NCBI RefSeq assembly: GCF_965363235.1
Contig: NC_134846.1
Location: 76,234,724 to 76,298,723 of the forward strand
Origin: Mytilus galloprovincialis
Lineage: Eukaryota; Mollusca; Bivalvia; Mytilida; Mytilidae
DNA: 64,000 nucleotides
Direction: 5' to 3'
A program made the translations under genes and the position numbers. The notes under the pieces are model-generated. The model was given only the letters and a program-made list of their open reading frames with translations, was not told the DNA's origin and did no database searches. Below, piece after piece: positions 50,501 to 56,560 of this stretch (the stretch's first letter is position 1; each line of letters begins with the position of its first letter).

Positions 50501-53275
50501 CATGAAATACTCACATTATACTTTGCTAATCATCACATTATACAAATCAACAATGAGCCAATTATAAAGTTTCAAGAATTATATAAATTAAACATTTTAA
50601 ACATAAACTTTTGTCTCCATTTAGAGTTAAGTATGCAGTGGAATCCTGTGAGCTCTGATGTAATGACTTCGGTGTCGAACCCTCCCATCATAACCTCCTC
50701 TGTGATATCCCATGGATCACCTACACCTCAAATGGAAGATGGTCCTCCACCATCTTTACAAAACAACACCGATTTCATGAATGGTCCAGTTGATAAATCA
50801 TTTGAGGTAAGTCCAATATATTCATTTCTTTTAAAATGAACACCTTCAATAAAATCTACTATTACCCATCATAATAAAAAAAAAGAAAAAGAAACATTAT
50901 AAAAAGGATGCACACTAATTATTATCCAGCATTTGAAATATAAACATTTTGAAAATGTACATGGAATGTAAAAATCATTTCTCTTCATAACGTATCTAGT
51001 TTTTAGGTCTAAAGAATTAAAGTTTGTACTTTTGATCAAAAAAATATGTGAAAAATATTTATTTTATTCATTAATTGTGCAAATGAAAAGCTAAAAAAAT
51101 ATCCTGCTGAGTAGATTCTAATACATGTATTTTTTTATTTTCAGAGTAATGTAGATATGAATTTCCTGAAGTGTGCCGGAAACTCGTTGCCACCATCTTT
51201 TAATCCTGGTCCTCTTGGTGATCATATGCCTAACATGTGGAATGCCCCAGTGAAGGGGCAAATGTCTGAACCCTCTGATAAAGGGGTAAGACATCATCCA
51301 AAAGTATCTGCCTAATTTTGTATGGTAATATCTCCATGACAAAAATGGTGCATGAATTTCATTTGTTTTTGTCTGGTCAGTGGCTGATGTCAAAGAAGAT
51401 GTGAGACATAGGGATGCTTATCAGCGGCATCATTTCAAACTTTTTGTTGAGCCTTCGACTTTAGCCGAAAAAGCGAGACTAAGCGATCCTACATTCCGTC
51501 GTCGTTGGCATCGTCGTTGGCATCGTCGTCGGCGGCGGCGTCCACAAATATTCACTCTGTGGTTAAAGTTTTTGAAATTTTAATAACTTTCTTAAACTAT
51601 ACTGAATTTCTACCAAACTTGAACAGAAGCTTGTTTATGATCATAAGAAAATATCCAGAAGTAAATTTTGTAAAAATAAAATTCCATTTTTTCCGTATTT
51701 TACTTATAAGTGGACTTAGTTTTTCTGCGAGGAAACATTACATTCACTCTGTGGTTAAAGTTTTTAAAATTTTAATAACTTTCATAAACTATCCTTGATT
51801 TGTACCAAACTTGGACAGAAGCTTGTTTATGATCATAAGAATGTATCAAGAAGAAAATTTTGTAAAAATAAATTGCCACTTTTCCGTATTTTACTTATAA
51901 ATGGACTTAGTTTTTTTGCCTGAAACAAAACATTCACTCTGTGGTTTAAGTTTTTAAAATTTTTATAATGTTCTTAAACTATCCTGGATTTCTACCAAAC
52001 TTAGACAAAAGCTTGTTTTTGATCATAAGATATTATTCAGAAGTAAATTTTGTAAAAAAAAAAAAATCACTTTTTCCGTATTTTACTTATACTTTACCAA
52101 ACTTGGAAGCTTCTTTCAATCAAAAGACAGTATCGAGAGGGAAATTTTTATTGATGATTTTCCTCATTTTTGTTGAGTCTGTGATTAACCGCAAAAGTAG
52201 GCGAGACACTGGGTTCCGTGGAACCCTTACAAATTTTTGTATAAACTAAACTAAATATTTCAGAAGGTAGAAGACCTAGATTCCTCATATCGTATATACA
52301 GATTTTTTTTTAAAATTAGGAGTAAGAAAACAGTATATTTGGTAAATATAAACATCTCTGTCAGACAGGGTTCACAGAGTTCAGTTTTTTCTTGTTTTGT
52401 CTGTAACTTAAAGCAATATGTCAGTAATATCTTTTGTATGGAATATGTGTCTGTCTAGCAGGGTTTATCTGACTAATAATGATAGTGTAAATATGTTATT
52501 TGTCACTGATATTTGGGAGGTGAGAAAGTGCTTGTTTACTGGAATGTTCTTATGATGTTGTATATAGTCGTGCGATCTGGAACTGCAAACGTGTTCTTAT
52601 GCTCAAATCAGATGTCAAATGAAGACAATGATTAGCTTGTAGAATTTCTATTTAAGAAGATAATATTTCAGACTTAAACCTGCATTTTCTCATGTTTGAA
52701 ATGAGGGGATTTCATGTGTCTTCAGAATAAAATCAGGCGAGACATTTCAGCACGTGCACTCATGTCATTAAACTGAATTGTGTTATATTATATGAATGCT
52801 TAATACATGGTCCCCTACCATGATGGCTGCCACAGCAGAGTAAATTTTCAACAAAATTAGGCAAATTATTGGAAACTTAAACCACACATTTCAATGATTT
52901 TCTATTTGAATAATGTTATGATTGTGTCTACAACCACAAAACAGACTAAAAATGAATAGGATCTGCTATGTACATTTACATGAATATGTTTAAATAAACT
53001 TGAGAATGGAAATGGTGAATGTGTCAAAGCGACAACAACCTGACCATAGAGCAGACAACAGAATCGGACACATTTTAACCCAAAGTCAGAGATTGATGTT
53101 CTTAACACACGAAAAAAAGTCTTCAGCTCAAGAAAAAAACGAATGAAAGAAAATTGAAAGAGAAATTTGAATAAGATACTTATTGCATATTGAATTTCTG
53201 ACATTCTCGTTGTAAATGTTATACTTCTTTCTATTTTAGATGTGGAATTCCTGGAGCTCTCAGACAAGTTTGTGA
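19527..53275 (+). CDS. ANKHD1/ANKRD17: Mask / ANKHD1-ANKRD17 orthologue, complete gene of 34 coding exons (2,640 aa)
   Basis: Multiple-ankyrin single-KH scaffold. In other animals it is a Yorkie/YAP cofactor, a JAK-STAT and RTK-Ras modulator, and (ANKRD17) an adaptor in RIG-I/NOD antiviral signalling. Exons: 19527-19703, 21125-21278, 23417-23573, 24002-24152, 25142-25289, 25817-26050, 26604-26746, 27621-27810, 29063-29254, 29732-29841, 30435-30522, 30934-31061, 31398-31538, 32751-32847, 33569-34483, 34862-35677, 36413-36558, 37390-37532, 38032-38137, 38454-38561, 38921-39096, 39419-39480, 40027-40223, 40715-40932, 41257-41666, 42060-42168, 44473-44601, 45215-45364, 46827-48127, 48643-48882, 49779-50006, 50625-50806, 51145-51285, 53240-53275. 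All junctions are GT-AG and phases agree throughout (7,923 nt). Human paralogues are about 2,540-2,600 residues, so length fits. ATG context GCAGAAATG follows an in-frame stop. The last exon is the least certain call; one copy here serves for both vertebrate paralogues. Confidence 0.95.
21611..22809. mobile_element. hAT-like non-autonomous DNA transposon in Mask intron 2
   Basis: Ends CAGGGCTCACGCTAC and GTAGTGTGAGCCCTG are inverted (one mismatch) and carry the CAGGG...CCCTG termini typical of hAT elements. They are flanked by GTGGAA at 21605-21610 and 22810-22815, a 6-bp direct repeat; hAT normally makes 8 bp, so two positions may have drifted. The first 120 bp are GC-rich with repeated AAGTCGCC/GGCGACTT words. 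About 1.2 kb, no transposase frame. Confidence 0.75.
22816..23416. other. Remainder of Mask intron 2, nothing recognised
   Basis: AT-rich intronic sequence between the hAT-like element and exon 3. No repeat ends or exon-like frame noticed. Confidence 0.5.
24002..31538 (+). CDS. Mask exons 4-13: first ankyrin block, 15 repeats (aa ~163-652)
   Basis: Ten exons encode consecutive 33-residue repeats with the usual TPLMEAA-type first helix and LLxxGADVN-type turn. Examples: ESLLSLACSAGYYELAQ (exon 4), NGHTPLMESASAGHVGVARI (exon 6), ESPLTLAACGGHVELASLLI (exon 8), TGDTALTYACENGHTDVAEV (exon 10), GRTPLMKAARAGYLCTVQFL (exon 11). Many repeats are nearly identical to human ANKHD1/ANKRD17, showing strong constraint. 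Most exon borders fall at phase 1 after the turn Gly. Each exon also forms a short open frame of its own; these are pieces of one protein, not separate genes. The block is the protein-binding surface used for Hippo, JAK-STAT and RIG-I-pathway partners in other species. Confidence 0.95.
24461..25043. mobile_element. Inverted-repeat DNA element in Mask intron 4
   Basis: The left end AAAGGAGTAGGTCCGGTAAG and the right end CTTACTGAACCTAGTCCTTT are inverted with about three mismatches. It is about 583 bp without a long frame. I recall the AAAGGAGTAGGTCCGGTAAG end from other bivalve sequences. No clear target-site duplication. Confidence 0.65.
25290..25816. other. Mask intron 5, nothing recognised
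   Basis: AT-rich intronic sequence; no repeat ends seen. Confidence 0.45.
26051..26603. other. Mask intron 6, nothing recognised
   Basis: AT-rich intronic sequence without obvious repeat structure. Confidence 0.45.
27024..27500. mobile_element. Harbinger-like MITE in Mask intron 7
   Basis: Ends GGGCCATTCCAGTTAAT and ATTAACTGGAATGGCCC are inverted (one base offset), flanked by ATT on both sides (27021-27023 and 27501-27503). GGGC-type ends with a 3-bp duplication fit PIF/Harbinger MITEs. Interior 477 bp with T-runs, no frame. The element at 49268-49464 has related ends. Confidence 0.75.
27972..28804. mobile_element. Tc1/mariner-type MITE in Mask intron 8
   Basis: Starts TACTGTGGATTCATTTATTT and ends in its reverse complement with a few changes, giving CTGTGGATTC...GAATCCACAG flanked by TA. 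Inner repeats CGTGGGTATCAATTTTCGTG and CGAAAATTGGTATACCAC continue the inverted arms for about 45 bp. A shorter copy is in intron 18 (37588-37797). Confidence 0.8.
29340..29578 (+). repeat. Interspersed repeat (GGGGCATTATG...GACACATTCTTG family) in Mask intron 9
   Basis: Starts ATAGGGGCATTATGGTTTAT, continues AAACTAAGTACACATGTTCC, ends ACCATGGACACATTCTTGTC. The same family, in a longer form with an internal duplication, is in intron 28 (45455-45905); an end fragment is at 23775-23815. Confidence 0.7.
30085..30180 (+). repeat. 30-bp tandem repeat, 3 identical copies, in Mask intron 10
   Basis: TTAAATATCTGCACAATACT plus ten more bases is repeated exactly at 30090, 30120 and 30150. The identity means a recent expansion. 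No spacers, so it is not a CRISPR-like array. Confidence 0.92.
31893..32622. mobile_element. Probable MITE in Mask intron 13
   Basis: The left CTCATGGATTTTTCTAG and the right CTGGGTAAA... read on the other strand as CTCAGGGGTTTATCTGG are inverted with about five mismatches in 17. TTCCCAA/TTGGGA words recur at both sides. No duplication seen; weaker case than the other elements. Confidence 0.45.
32751..35560 (+). CDS. Mask exons 14-16: linker with coiled coil and Gln-rich region (aa ~672-1241)
   Basis: Exon 14 (32751-32847) and the start of exon 15 are unstructured. Exon 15 (33569-34483) has an Asn tract near its start and then the coiled coil conserved with vertebrates (REEQILRKQQILQELQKVEK, aa ~811-840), followed by a Gln run (about 34001-34050). 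Exon 16 (34862-35677) is extremely Gln-rich from about 34920 to 35370, then Pro-rich (TPPPSTPLTPNPSPASPQS), before the second ankyrin block. Gln is coded by mixed CAA and CAG, so the tract is not a pure microsatellite. The long Gln region is larger than I recall in vertebrates and resembles Drosophila Mask in style. Likely disordered and prone to phase separation (inference). Confidence 0.92.
35561..40223 (+). CDS. Mask exons 16(end)-23: second ankyrin block, 10 repeats (aa ~1242-1593)
   Basis: It begins ESNHDTALTLACHGGHAELV in exon 16 and runs through exons 17-23: TPLILAATAGHVDVVEILLD, YTPLSLAASGGYVNIIKLLL, GISPLMLAAMNGHTAAVKLL, NTALTLACFQGRHEVVSLLV, TGLTPLMEAASGGYVEVGRV, DTALTIAADKGHYRFVELLL, VSCLMAAFRKGHVKVVKWMV. 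Identity to human is again very high. Exon 22 (39419-39480) is only 62 nt and its donor is GTTCGT, weaker than the others, but the frame and the following Gly-Gly-His-Leu-Asp junction fit exactly. Exon 23 ends after a VNQFPSDQELSRYISTVQDK segment that is also conserved. Confidence 0.95.
35889..36325. mobile_element. Inverted-repeat MITE in Mask intron 16
   Basis: Ends AGGCCGAGG...AAATCTGT and ACAGATTTTGTTTTGGCCT are inverted, flanked by TA on each side. About 437 bp, with A-runs and the phrase ACCAACCCT repeated. No frame. Confidence 0.6.
36616..36916. mobile_element. ~300-bp foldback element in Mask intron 17, nearly fully self-complementary
   Basis: The left arm TTACAGCTCTTCTATAAATA...AAAGCAAACCTTTGAT pairs with the right arm ATCAAAGGTTTGCTTTGC...TATAGAAGAGTTGTAA. 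Further in, AGGTAGGTAGTCTGTTTCAG pairs with CTGAAACTCTGCCTACCT, and ACTGGAATTTGATTGGA with TCCTATCAAATCCCAGT. So almost the whole element folds as one long imperfect hairpin around about 36765. Confidence 0.8.
37588..37797. mobile_element. Tc1/mariner-type MITE in Mask intron 18 (short copy)
   Basis: TACTGTGGATTCATTTATTT at the start and AATAAATCCATAGTA at the end; inner arms TACCAATTTTCATGGAT and ATCCACAAAAATTTGTAT. Same family as 27972-28804 but only 210 bp and more diverged at the right end. Confidence 0.72.
39481..40026. other. Mask intron 22, nothing recognised
   Basis: AT-rich intronic sequence, no repeat ends seen. Confidence 0.45.
40715..42168 (+). CDS. Mask exons 24-26: basic coiled coil and charged linker (aa ~1594-1838)
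   Basis: Exon 24 (40715-40932) reads ELAKKCQQSMEIIVSAKDRQ, AAEANKIASILLEELDKERE, then a Lys/Glu/Arg-rich helix (KKREKKRQKKKEKQEKEK) that is probably also a nuclear localisation signal; this segment is conserved in order with human. Exon 25 (41257-41666) is an acidic then Ser/Thr/Asn-rich linker with several short KKNKKNRREK-type basic clusters and the phrase TVTSTIGITLPIG, the counterpart of the vertebrate TTTTIGI motif. Exon 26 (42060-42168) is short and charged. Predicted disordered outside the helix. Confidence 0.92.
42837..44425. mobile_element. Composite element with ATACGACCGC / GCGGTCGTAT ends and internal minisatellites, Mask intron 26
   Basis: Ends TTTTATACGACCGCAAA (42833-) and GCGGTCGTATAAAGCTGCG (44393-) are inverted for about 10 bp. 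From 42880 to 43330 a ~130-bp unit (GGTTTTCGCAC...AATTAGGGGCCAAAAAGGG) repeats about three times. From 43460 to 43620 a second unit repeats twice. From 43640 to 43880 a ~36-bp unit (AATAGCAAGAAATTTTCAAT...) repeats six to seven times. A G-run at 44128-44139 follows. I recall the ends and the first unit as a common mussel element. No protein. Confidence 0.75.
44473..46870 (+). CDS. Mask exons 27-28 and start of 29: KH domain (aa ~1839-1946)
   Basis: Exon 27 (44473-44601) ends with KKGQKKEEGWKEVMRK, a lead-in conserved with human (KREEGWKEVVRR). Exon 28 (45215-45364) is the core of a type I KH domain: VSSSAISRVIGRSGCNINAI with the GxxG loop as GRSG (45261-45272, aa 1898-1901), then REVSGAHIEVEKQK and RVITIK. 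Exon 29 (46827-) finishes it with GPPEGTKQAHALIMALVSDP. KH domains bind single-stranded RNA or DNA; the intact GxxG loop argues this one is competent. Confidence 0.95.
45455..45905 (+). repeat. Interspersed repeat (ATGCCCCACCTAC...CACATTCTTG family) in Mask intron 28
   Basis: It starts TTTATGCCCCACCTACAATA and ends ACTATGTACACATTCTTGTT. The middle (TTCAGGTTAAAGTTTTTGGT to CACTAAACATAGAAAATGAT) is present twice in tandem at a period of about 180 bp. Related copy at 29340-29578. Confidence 0.75.
45975..46400 (-). repeat. Interspersed repeat (GGGACGAAAGATACC family) in Mask intron 28
   Basis: Contains GAGGGACGAAAGATACCAGA, AAGGGTAAGCAGATCCTGC and GTGATGGCGTCCGTAAAAT, phrases I recall from a very common bivalve repeat. 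The orientation is arbitrary. No ends or duplication identified. It lies 3' of the other repeat in the same intron. Confidence 0.65.
46827..48127 (+). CDS. Mask exon 29: long disordered region after the KH domain, with PAM2-like motif (aa ~1932-2366)
   Basis: A single 1,301-nt exon. After the KH end and the DPEKELNELIPKYTNKQPP segment (vertebrate DPAKELEDLIPK) it is Ser/Thr/Pro/Asn-rich. It contains SIGVWGGPP, NPPTTSTNNSLTYTFACSSS and the block KAPGYRPTNIRPMTPQEMEA, whose APGYRP core matches vertebrate APGFRPP. Near the end, at 48001-48030, S-T-LNPNAPDF (aa ~2324-2333) fits the PAM2 consensus used by proteins that bind the MLLE domain of poly(A)-binding protein. Confidence 0.93.
48643..53275 (+). 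CDS. Mask exons 30-34: Pro-rich C-terminal tail (aa ~2366-2640)
   Basis: Exon 30 (48643-48882) is Pro/Gly/Gln-rich. Exon 31 (49779-50006) holds the conserved PIKGDDRKHLRPIGGERAQR segment (vertebrate KIPPPIGTERLARIR) and ends TAVWNLASG. Exons 32-33 (50625-50806, 51145-51285) are Met/Trp/Pro-rich, including MPNMWNAPVKGQM. The last coding exon (53240-53275) would add MWNSWSSQTSL and a stop, recalling the two Trp residues near the vertebrate end. If the 51286 donor is not used, translation instead ends at TAA 51313-51315 after nine more codons. Confidence 0.8.
49268..49464. mobile_element. Harbinger-like MITE in Mask intron 30
   Basis: The left end GGGCTTTTCCAGAAAAAAAT and the right end TTTTTTTCTGGAATAGCCC are inverted. 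They continue inward through ATGTATGGGGGGGTTGGAAG and its mirror CTTCCAACCCCCCCCC, about 50 bp of arm. Flanked by TCA at 49265-49267 and 49465-49467. The G/C runs differ in length between arms. End sequence resembles that of 27024-27500. Confidence 0.78.
51395..52215 (+). repeat. Interspersed repeat with ~191-bp internal tandem units, Mask intron 33
   Basis: Preceded by TTGTTGAGCCTTCGACTTTA and a CGTCGTTGGCATCGTCGTTG minisatellite. Units marked by TTCACTCTGTGGTTAAAG start at about 51551, 51743 and 51933, each containing ACAGAAGCTTGTTTATGATC. The end is near GGTTCCGTGGAACCCTTAC. Short open frames in it are repeat by-products. Confidence 0.75.
52300..53239. other. Rest of Mask intron 33, repeat debris
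   Basis: 52370-52500 and 52735-52770 (GCGAGACATTTCAGCACGTG) match parts of the repeat at 54430-54895. 53002-53055 is a short family-A fragment. No further exon recognised before the acceptor TTCTATTTTAG at 53229-53239. Confidence 0.5.
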
Positions 53276-53438
53276 CTGTTGTTGTTGCCATTGTATAGAA
53301 AGCTGGAAGTCTTTATGTGTTAATGGACGATTATAAGCTTGGCGTCTTTTTTTTTTCTTGTTAATTGTCAGACATAGCATTGCCCTCTTTCATTATAGAT
53401 AAAAAATATCAGCAGGGTGAACGCCCTTGTTGTAAGTT

Positions 53439-53444
53439 AATAAA
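53439..53444 (+). promoter_or_regulatory. Candidate poly(A) signal for the Mask gene
   Basis: AATAAA 164 bp after the predicted stop at 53275, followed by a GT/T-rich stretch (GTCTTTGAGTTTCTTT). It is the first canonical hexamer after the stop. Supports the 53240-53275 exon as terminal but does not prove it. Confidence 0.4.
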
Positions 53445-53764
53445 TGTCTTTGAGTTTCTTTATACAGACGCGTAAGTGTGTTTCTCTATTCAAAGGGATA
53501 GCGGAAAAATTGATTTGAATAGACTGAAGATCAAGATCTTCTCAATTTGAAATTTATTGGTTGTTGTACAGTTCTGTCAGTGTCAAATCTCAAAAAGTTG
53601 GAAAAACTCCTGGAATGTTTTGTATTTCAATGAGTTGTGGACTACTCTAGCTATGCTGTTTTGCTCCAGTAGTATGACAGACTGTCTTGACAAGTAATGT
53701 TTAATACGCTTTCATTATTCACAACATGTGTTTCTGGAATAATCTTCAGGTACAAATGAGACCT

Positions 53765-55985
53765 AAATAGATATCAGAATATGTGGTATGGGTGCCAATG
53801 ACACAACTTAAGTTTGGAAACGTAAAACCAAAAGGGCCTAAACAGAACACAAGTAAAGGTTGGTTATCTGAAGGAAATGTACTGTTTGGTTTACCAAATT
53901 GAAATTGTCTACAAAACAAGTGTATAAAATATCTACATCAACTCTGATTTTCACATACCTGGTAGTCATAAAAAAAAAGATTAAATGTTTTTGCAAACAG
54001 GTTCCTTTCTGGCATTGAAACTTTTCTTAACAGTATAAACTAAGATGTGGTATGATATTAAATTAGACAACTAACAATATTTTGTTCCCTAAATTTTAGC
54101 TCCAAATAGCTTTTTGCATCACTTAAACGATCGTCAACTGTAAACTTTTTCAAGAATCTTTTCCTGAGGCTATGGAGCGAAATTTGACCTAAATCATTAT
54201 TTGGATGTTAAGTTGAAAAAAGACATGTGTCCAAAGAGAGTTTCTGGCAACCAATGTTGCAATTTTACCTATAATCTTAGATTATTATAATGGTGTAAAT
54301 GGCAAAAATGGTTAACTGGAAAAGATGAATCGTCAGTCAACTAATCATCAGTTCTGTGACTTTTTCAAAGGGGGTTTTAGTTTTAGATGTGGAAAATTGA
54401 AGGAAACTAGATCTTTGCTACAAATGTCTAAATAGCAAAAATAAGTTTCATTTTCATGGTTCAGTGGTCAAAGTTAAGTTTTTGAGTTTTGGTCTTTTTA
54501 TCTAATACTATATGCCATAGGTCAACTATATTTGTAGTATGGAAATATTTTATGATCTTTATGTCAGTCACGCAGGTTTTATTTAACCGTGACCTCATTT
54601 TCACGGTTCATTGCACAGTGTTAAGTTTTTGTGTTTTGGTCTATTTTTCTTAAACTGCATGTATAAGTAATAGGTCAACAATATATGTTGTATAGAAGTG
54701 TACATGTCTGCCTGGCATGGTTCATCTTACCTTGACCTCATTTTCAAGGTTCATTGGTCTTTGTTTAGTTGTGTTGGTTAATGTTAAGTTTATGTGACAG
54801 TTGTAATAAAGCTTAGCTTTATACTTAGGACTATCAACATAATATCAATGATCAGTATAGAAGGCGAGACATTTCAGCGTGTGCACTCTTGTTATATAGT
54901 CTTGAAGGAGCCTAAAAGCTGGACATGGGTATGATGTTTCTGGCGGCTGTGTCAATAATATCTTGGTTTGTGATTAGTCAGTTTATTGGGGAACCACTAG
55001 TCGTAGGTCAGATATATCTGGTATGCAGTTGTATTAGCATATCTTAATTCTATGGAGACTACTTGGTCCTGTACCTTCAGTTATATAGTTAATTTACTTA
55101 CAATGTTTTTCATAGTTTTAATATTTTTATTTTGACATCTACATTTTACAATCAAAATTACAATATGACAACACATATTTCTGCGGTAACAGTTAATGCC
55201 CTTTGCCTTTGCTAAGGGGGCATTAAAATTAACCCGTCTATCTGCACGTCCTAAAATTGGATTCCTTTGTCTAACTTTAGTTTGCCTAAACCAAATGTTA
55301 TGAAACTTATACACAGATCAAGTTGAATTTTGAAAGTGTCCCTTAAACCATTTCAGAATTGTGCCCCTTTTCAAAGAAAAAAAATGCTGAATTTTTTGTT
55401 TCCGATCTCTAACTTAAGTTTGCCTCTACCAAATGCCAAGAAACTTGCACACAGATCAAGTACAAATTTGTGAAGTGTCACTATTACTGTATTGAGTTAT
55501 GTCTATATAATCTTATATGCATTATGCAAGCAGGGGCATCATTTGTGTCCCATGAACATATTCCCCGTTTATTTTTATATAAAAAAAGGGCCATTGAAGA
55601 AATATTCTGCAATTTTATTTCCTAGGGAAAAACTACAAAATGCATAAGAGTATTTTTTCCTTGCGGATTTATGGTGCCCCCCCCCCCCCCTTTTCTTGGA
55701 AAAGTTTAGTTGATTATATAGGGAATCACTGGAGCGGGCCCCCTTTTAGGCAGTTAGTGGGCCCCACTTCTTAAGATTATTGGATCCGCCACTGAAAGAG
55801 TATAAAATATTGGTTCCAACAAGAACAGATAATATGGCAATATTATTAACAAAGTTTCTAGTTAGTTGGAACAGGTATACGTGTTAACATTGTTGAAGGC
55901 TGTACAGTGATCTTTGGTTGTTTAAATCATTGCCTCTGATGGATAATTGTCTACTTGGCAATCATACAACATATCTTTATTTTTA
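53765..55985. repeat. Intergenic repeat cluster between Mask and FADD
   Basis: In order: 53765-53830, head of the family-A-related repeat; 54430-54895, a repeat with GTTCATTG-GTTAAGTTTTTG phrases every ~190 bp, ending GCGAGACATTTCAGCGTGTG; 55190-55565, a repeat with TCTAACTTTAGTTTGCCT duplicated about 150 bp apart; 55672-55795, a GCGGATCC-family copy with a long C-run; 55860-55985, another family-A-related head. No gene. Confidence 0.65.
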
Positions 55986-56225
55986 TATGAAGTGGGCCTT
56001 AATGGGTGCACATTTTTTCATACAAATTGGGAAGATTTACAGTTAGATACAGCATCCTGTTCAATGTGAAGATTACTGCAATGAAAACATTGAATATAGG
56101 ACCAGCACTGACCAATAGCAACAAATTTCCACTGCACTATAAAAATATGATAGTCAATAGAGGCATATATACATATTTATTTACAAGATCAATCAATACA
56201 TGCTTTTCAAATAAATCTGCAGACA

Positions 56226-56231
56226 TTTATT
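56226..56231 (-). promoter_or_regulatory. Candidate poly(A) signal for FADD
   Basis: AATAAA on the minus strand about 330 bp after the FADD stop. Other near-matches are present, so the choice is tentative. Confidence 0.3.
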
Positions 56232-56560
56232 TTGATAAAAGAAGTTATCAAAATAAAAAAAATAATATACATTTTTAAATACAGTTCTTAGCACAAAACC
56301 AAAATATTTTCTATAACTGATTTTCTCTTATTTTATAAAAGTAAGACAAGTAAGATTCATAAGTAATATGACATTGGACAAATTTGTTTAGAATTCTACA
56401 AAATGAAACATCCTAAATGAAAAATGGCTTACATTCATTGGTTCAACTTTTAATGGTGTTTGCAAAATTATCCAAAAAAAATTACAATTTTTTTCTCTAA
56501 ATGATAAGATTCTTCAATATCACAGAATAGAATATAAAATAATTATTAATTAGATAATAT

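Noticed and set aside
51286-51315. Ending the Mask protein by reading through to TAA at 51313
   Set aside because: The GTAAGA donor and the 53229-53239 acceptor are good and the spliced end resembles the vertebrate C-terminus; kept as an alternative only.
52902-53291. 129-residue minus-strand frame
   Set aside because: Runs through repeat debris and the Mask terminal exon; no domain.
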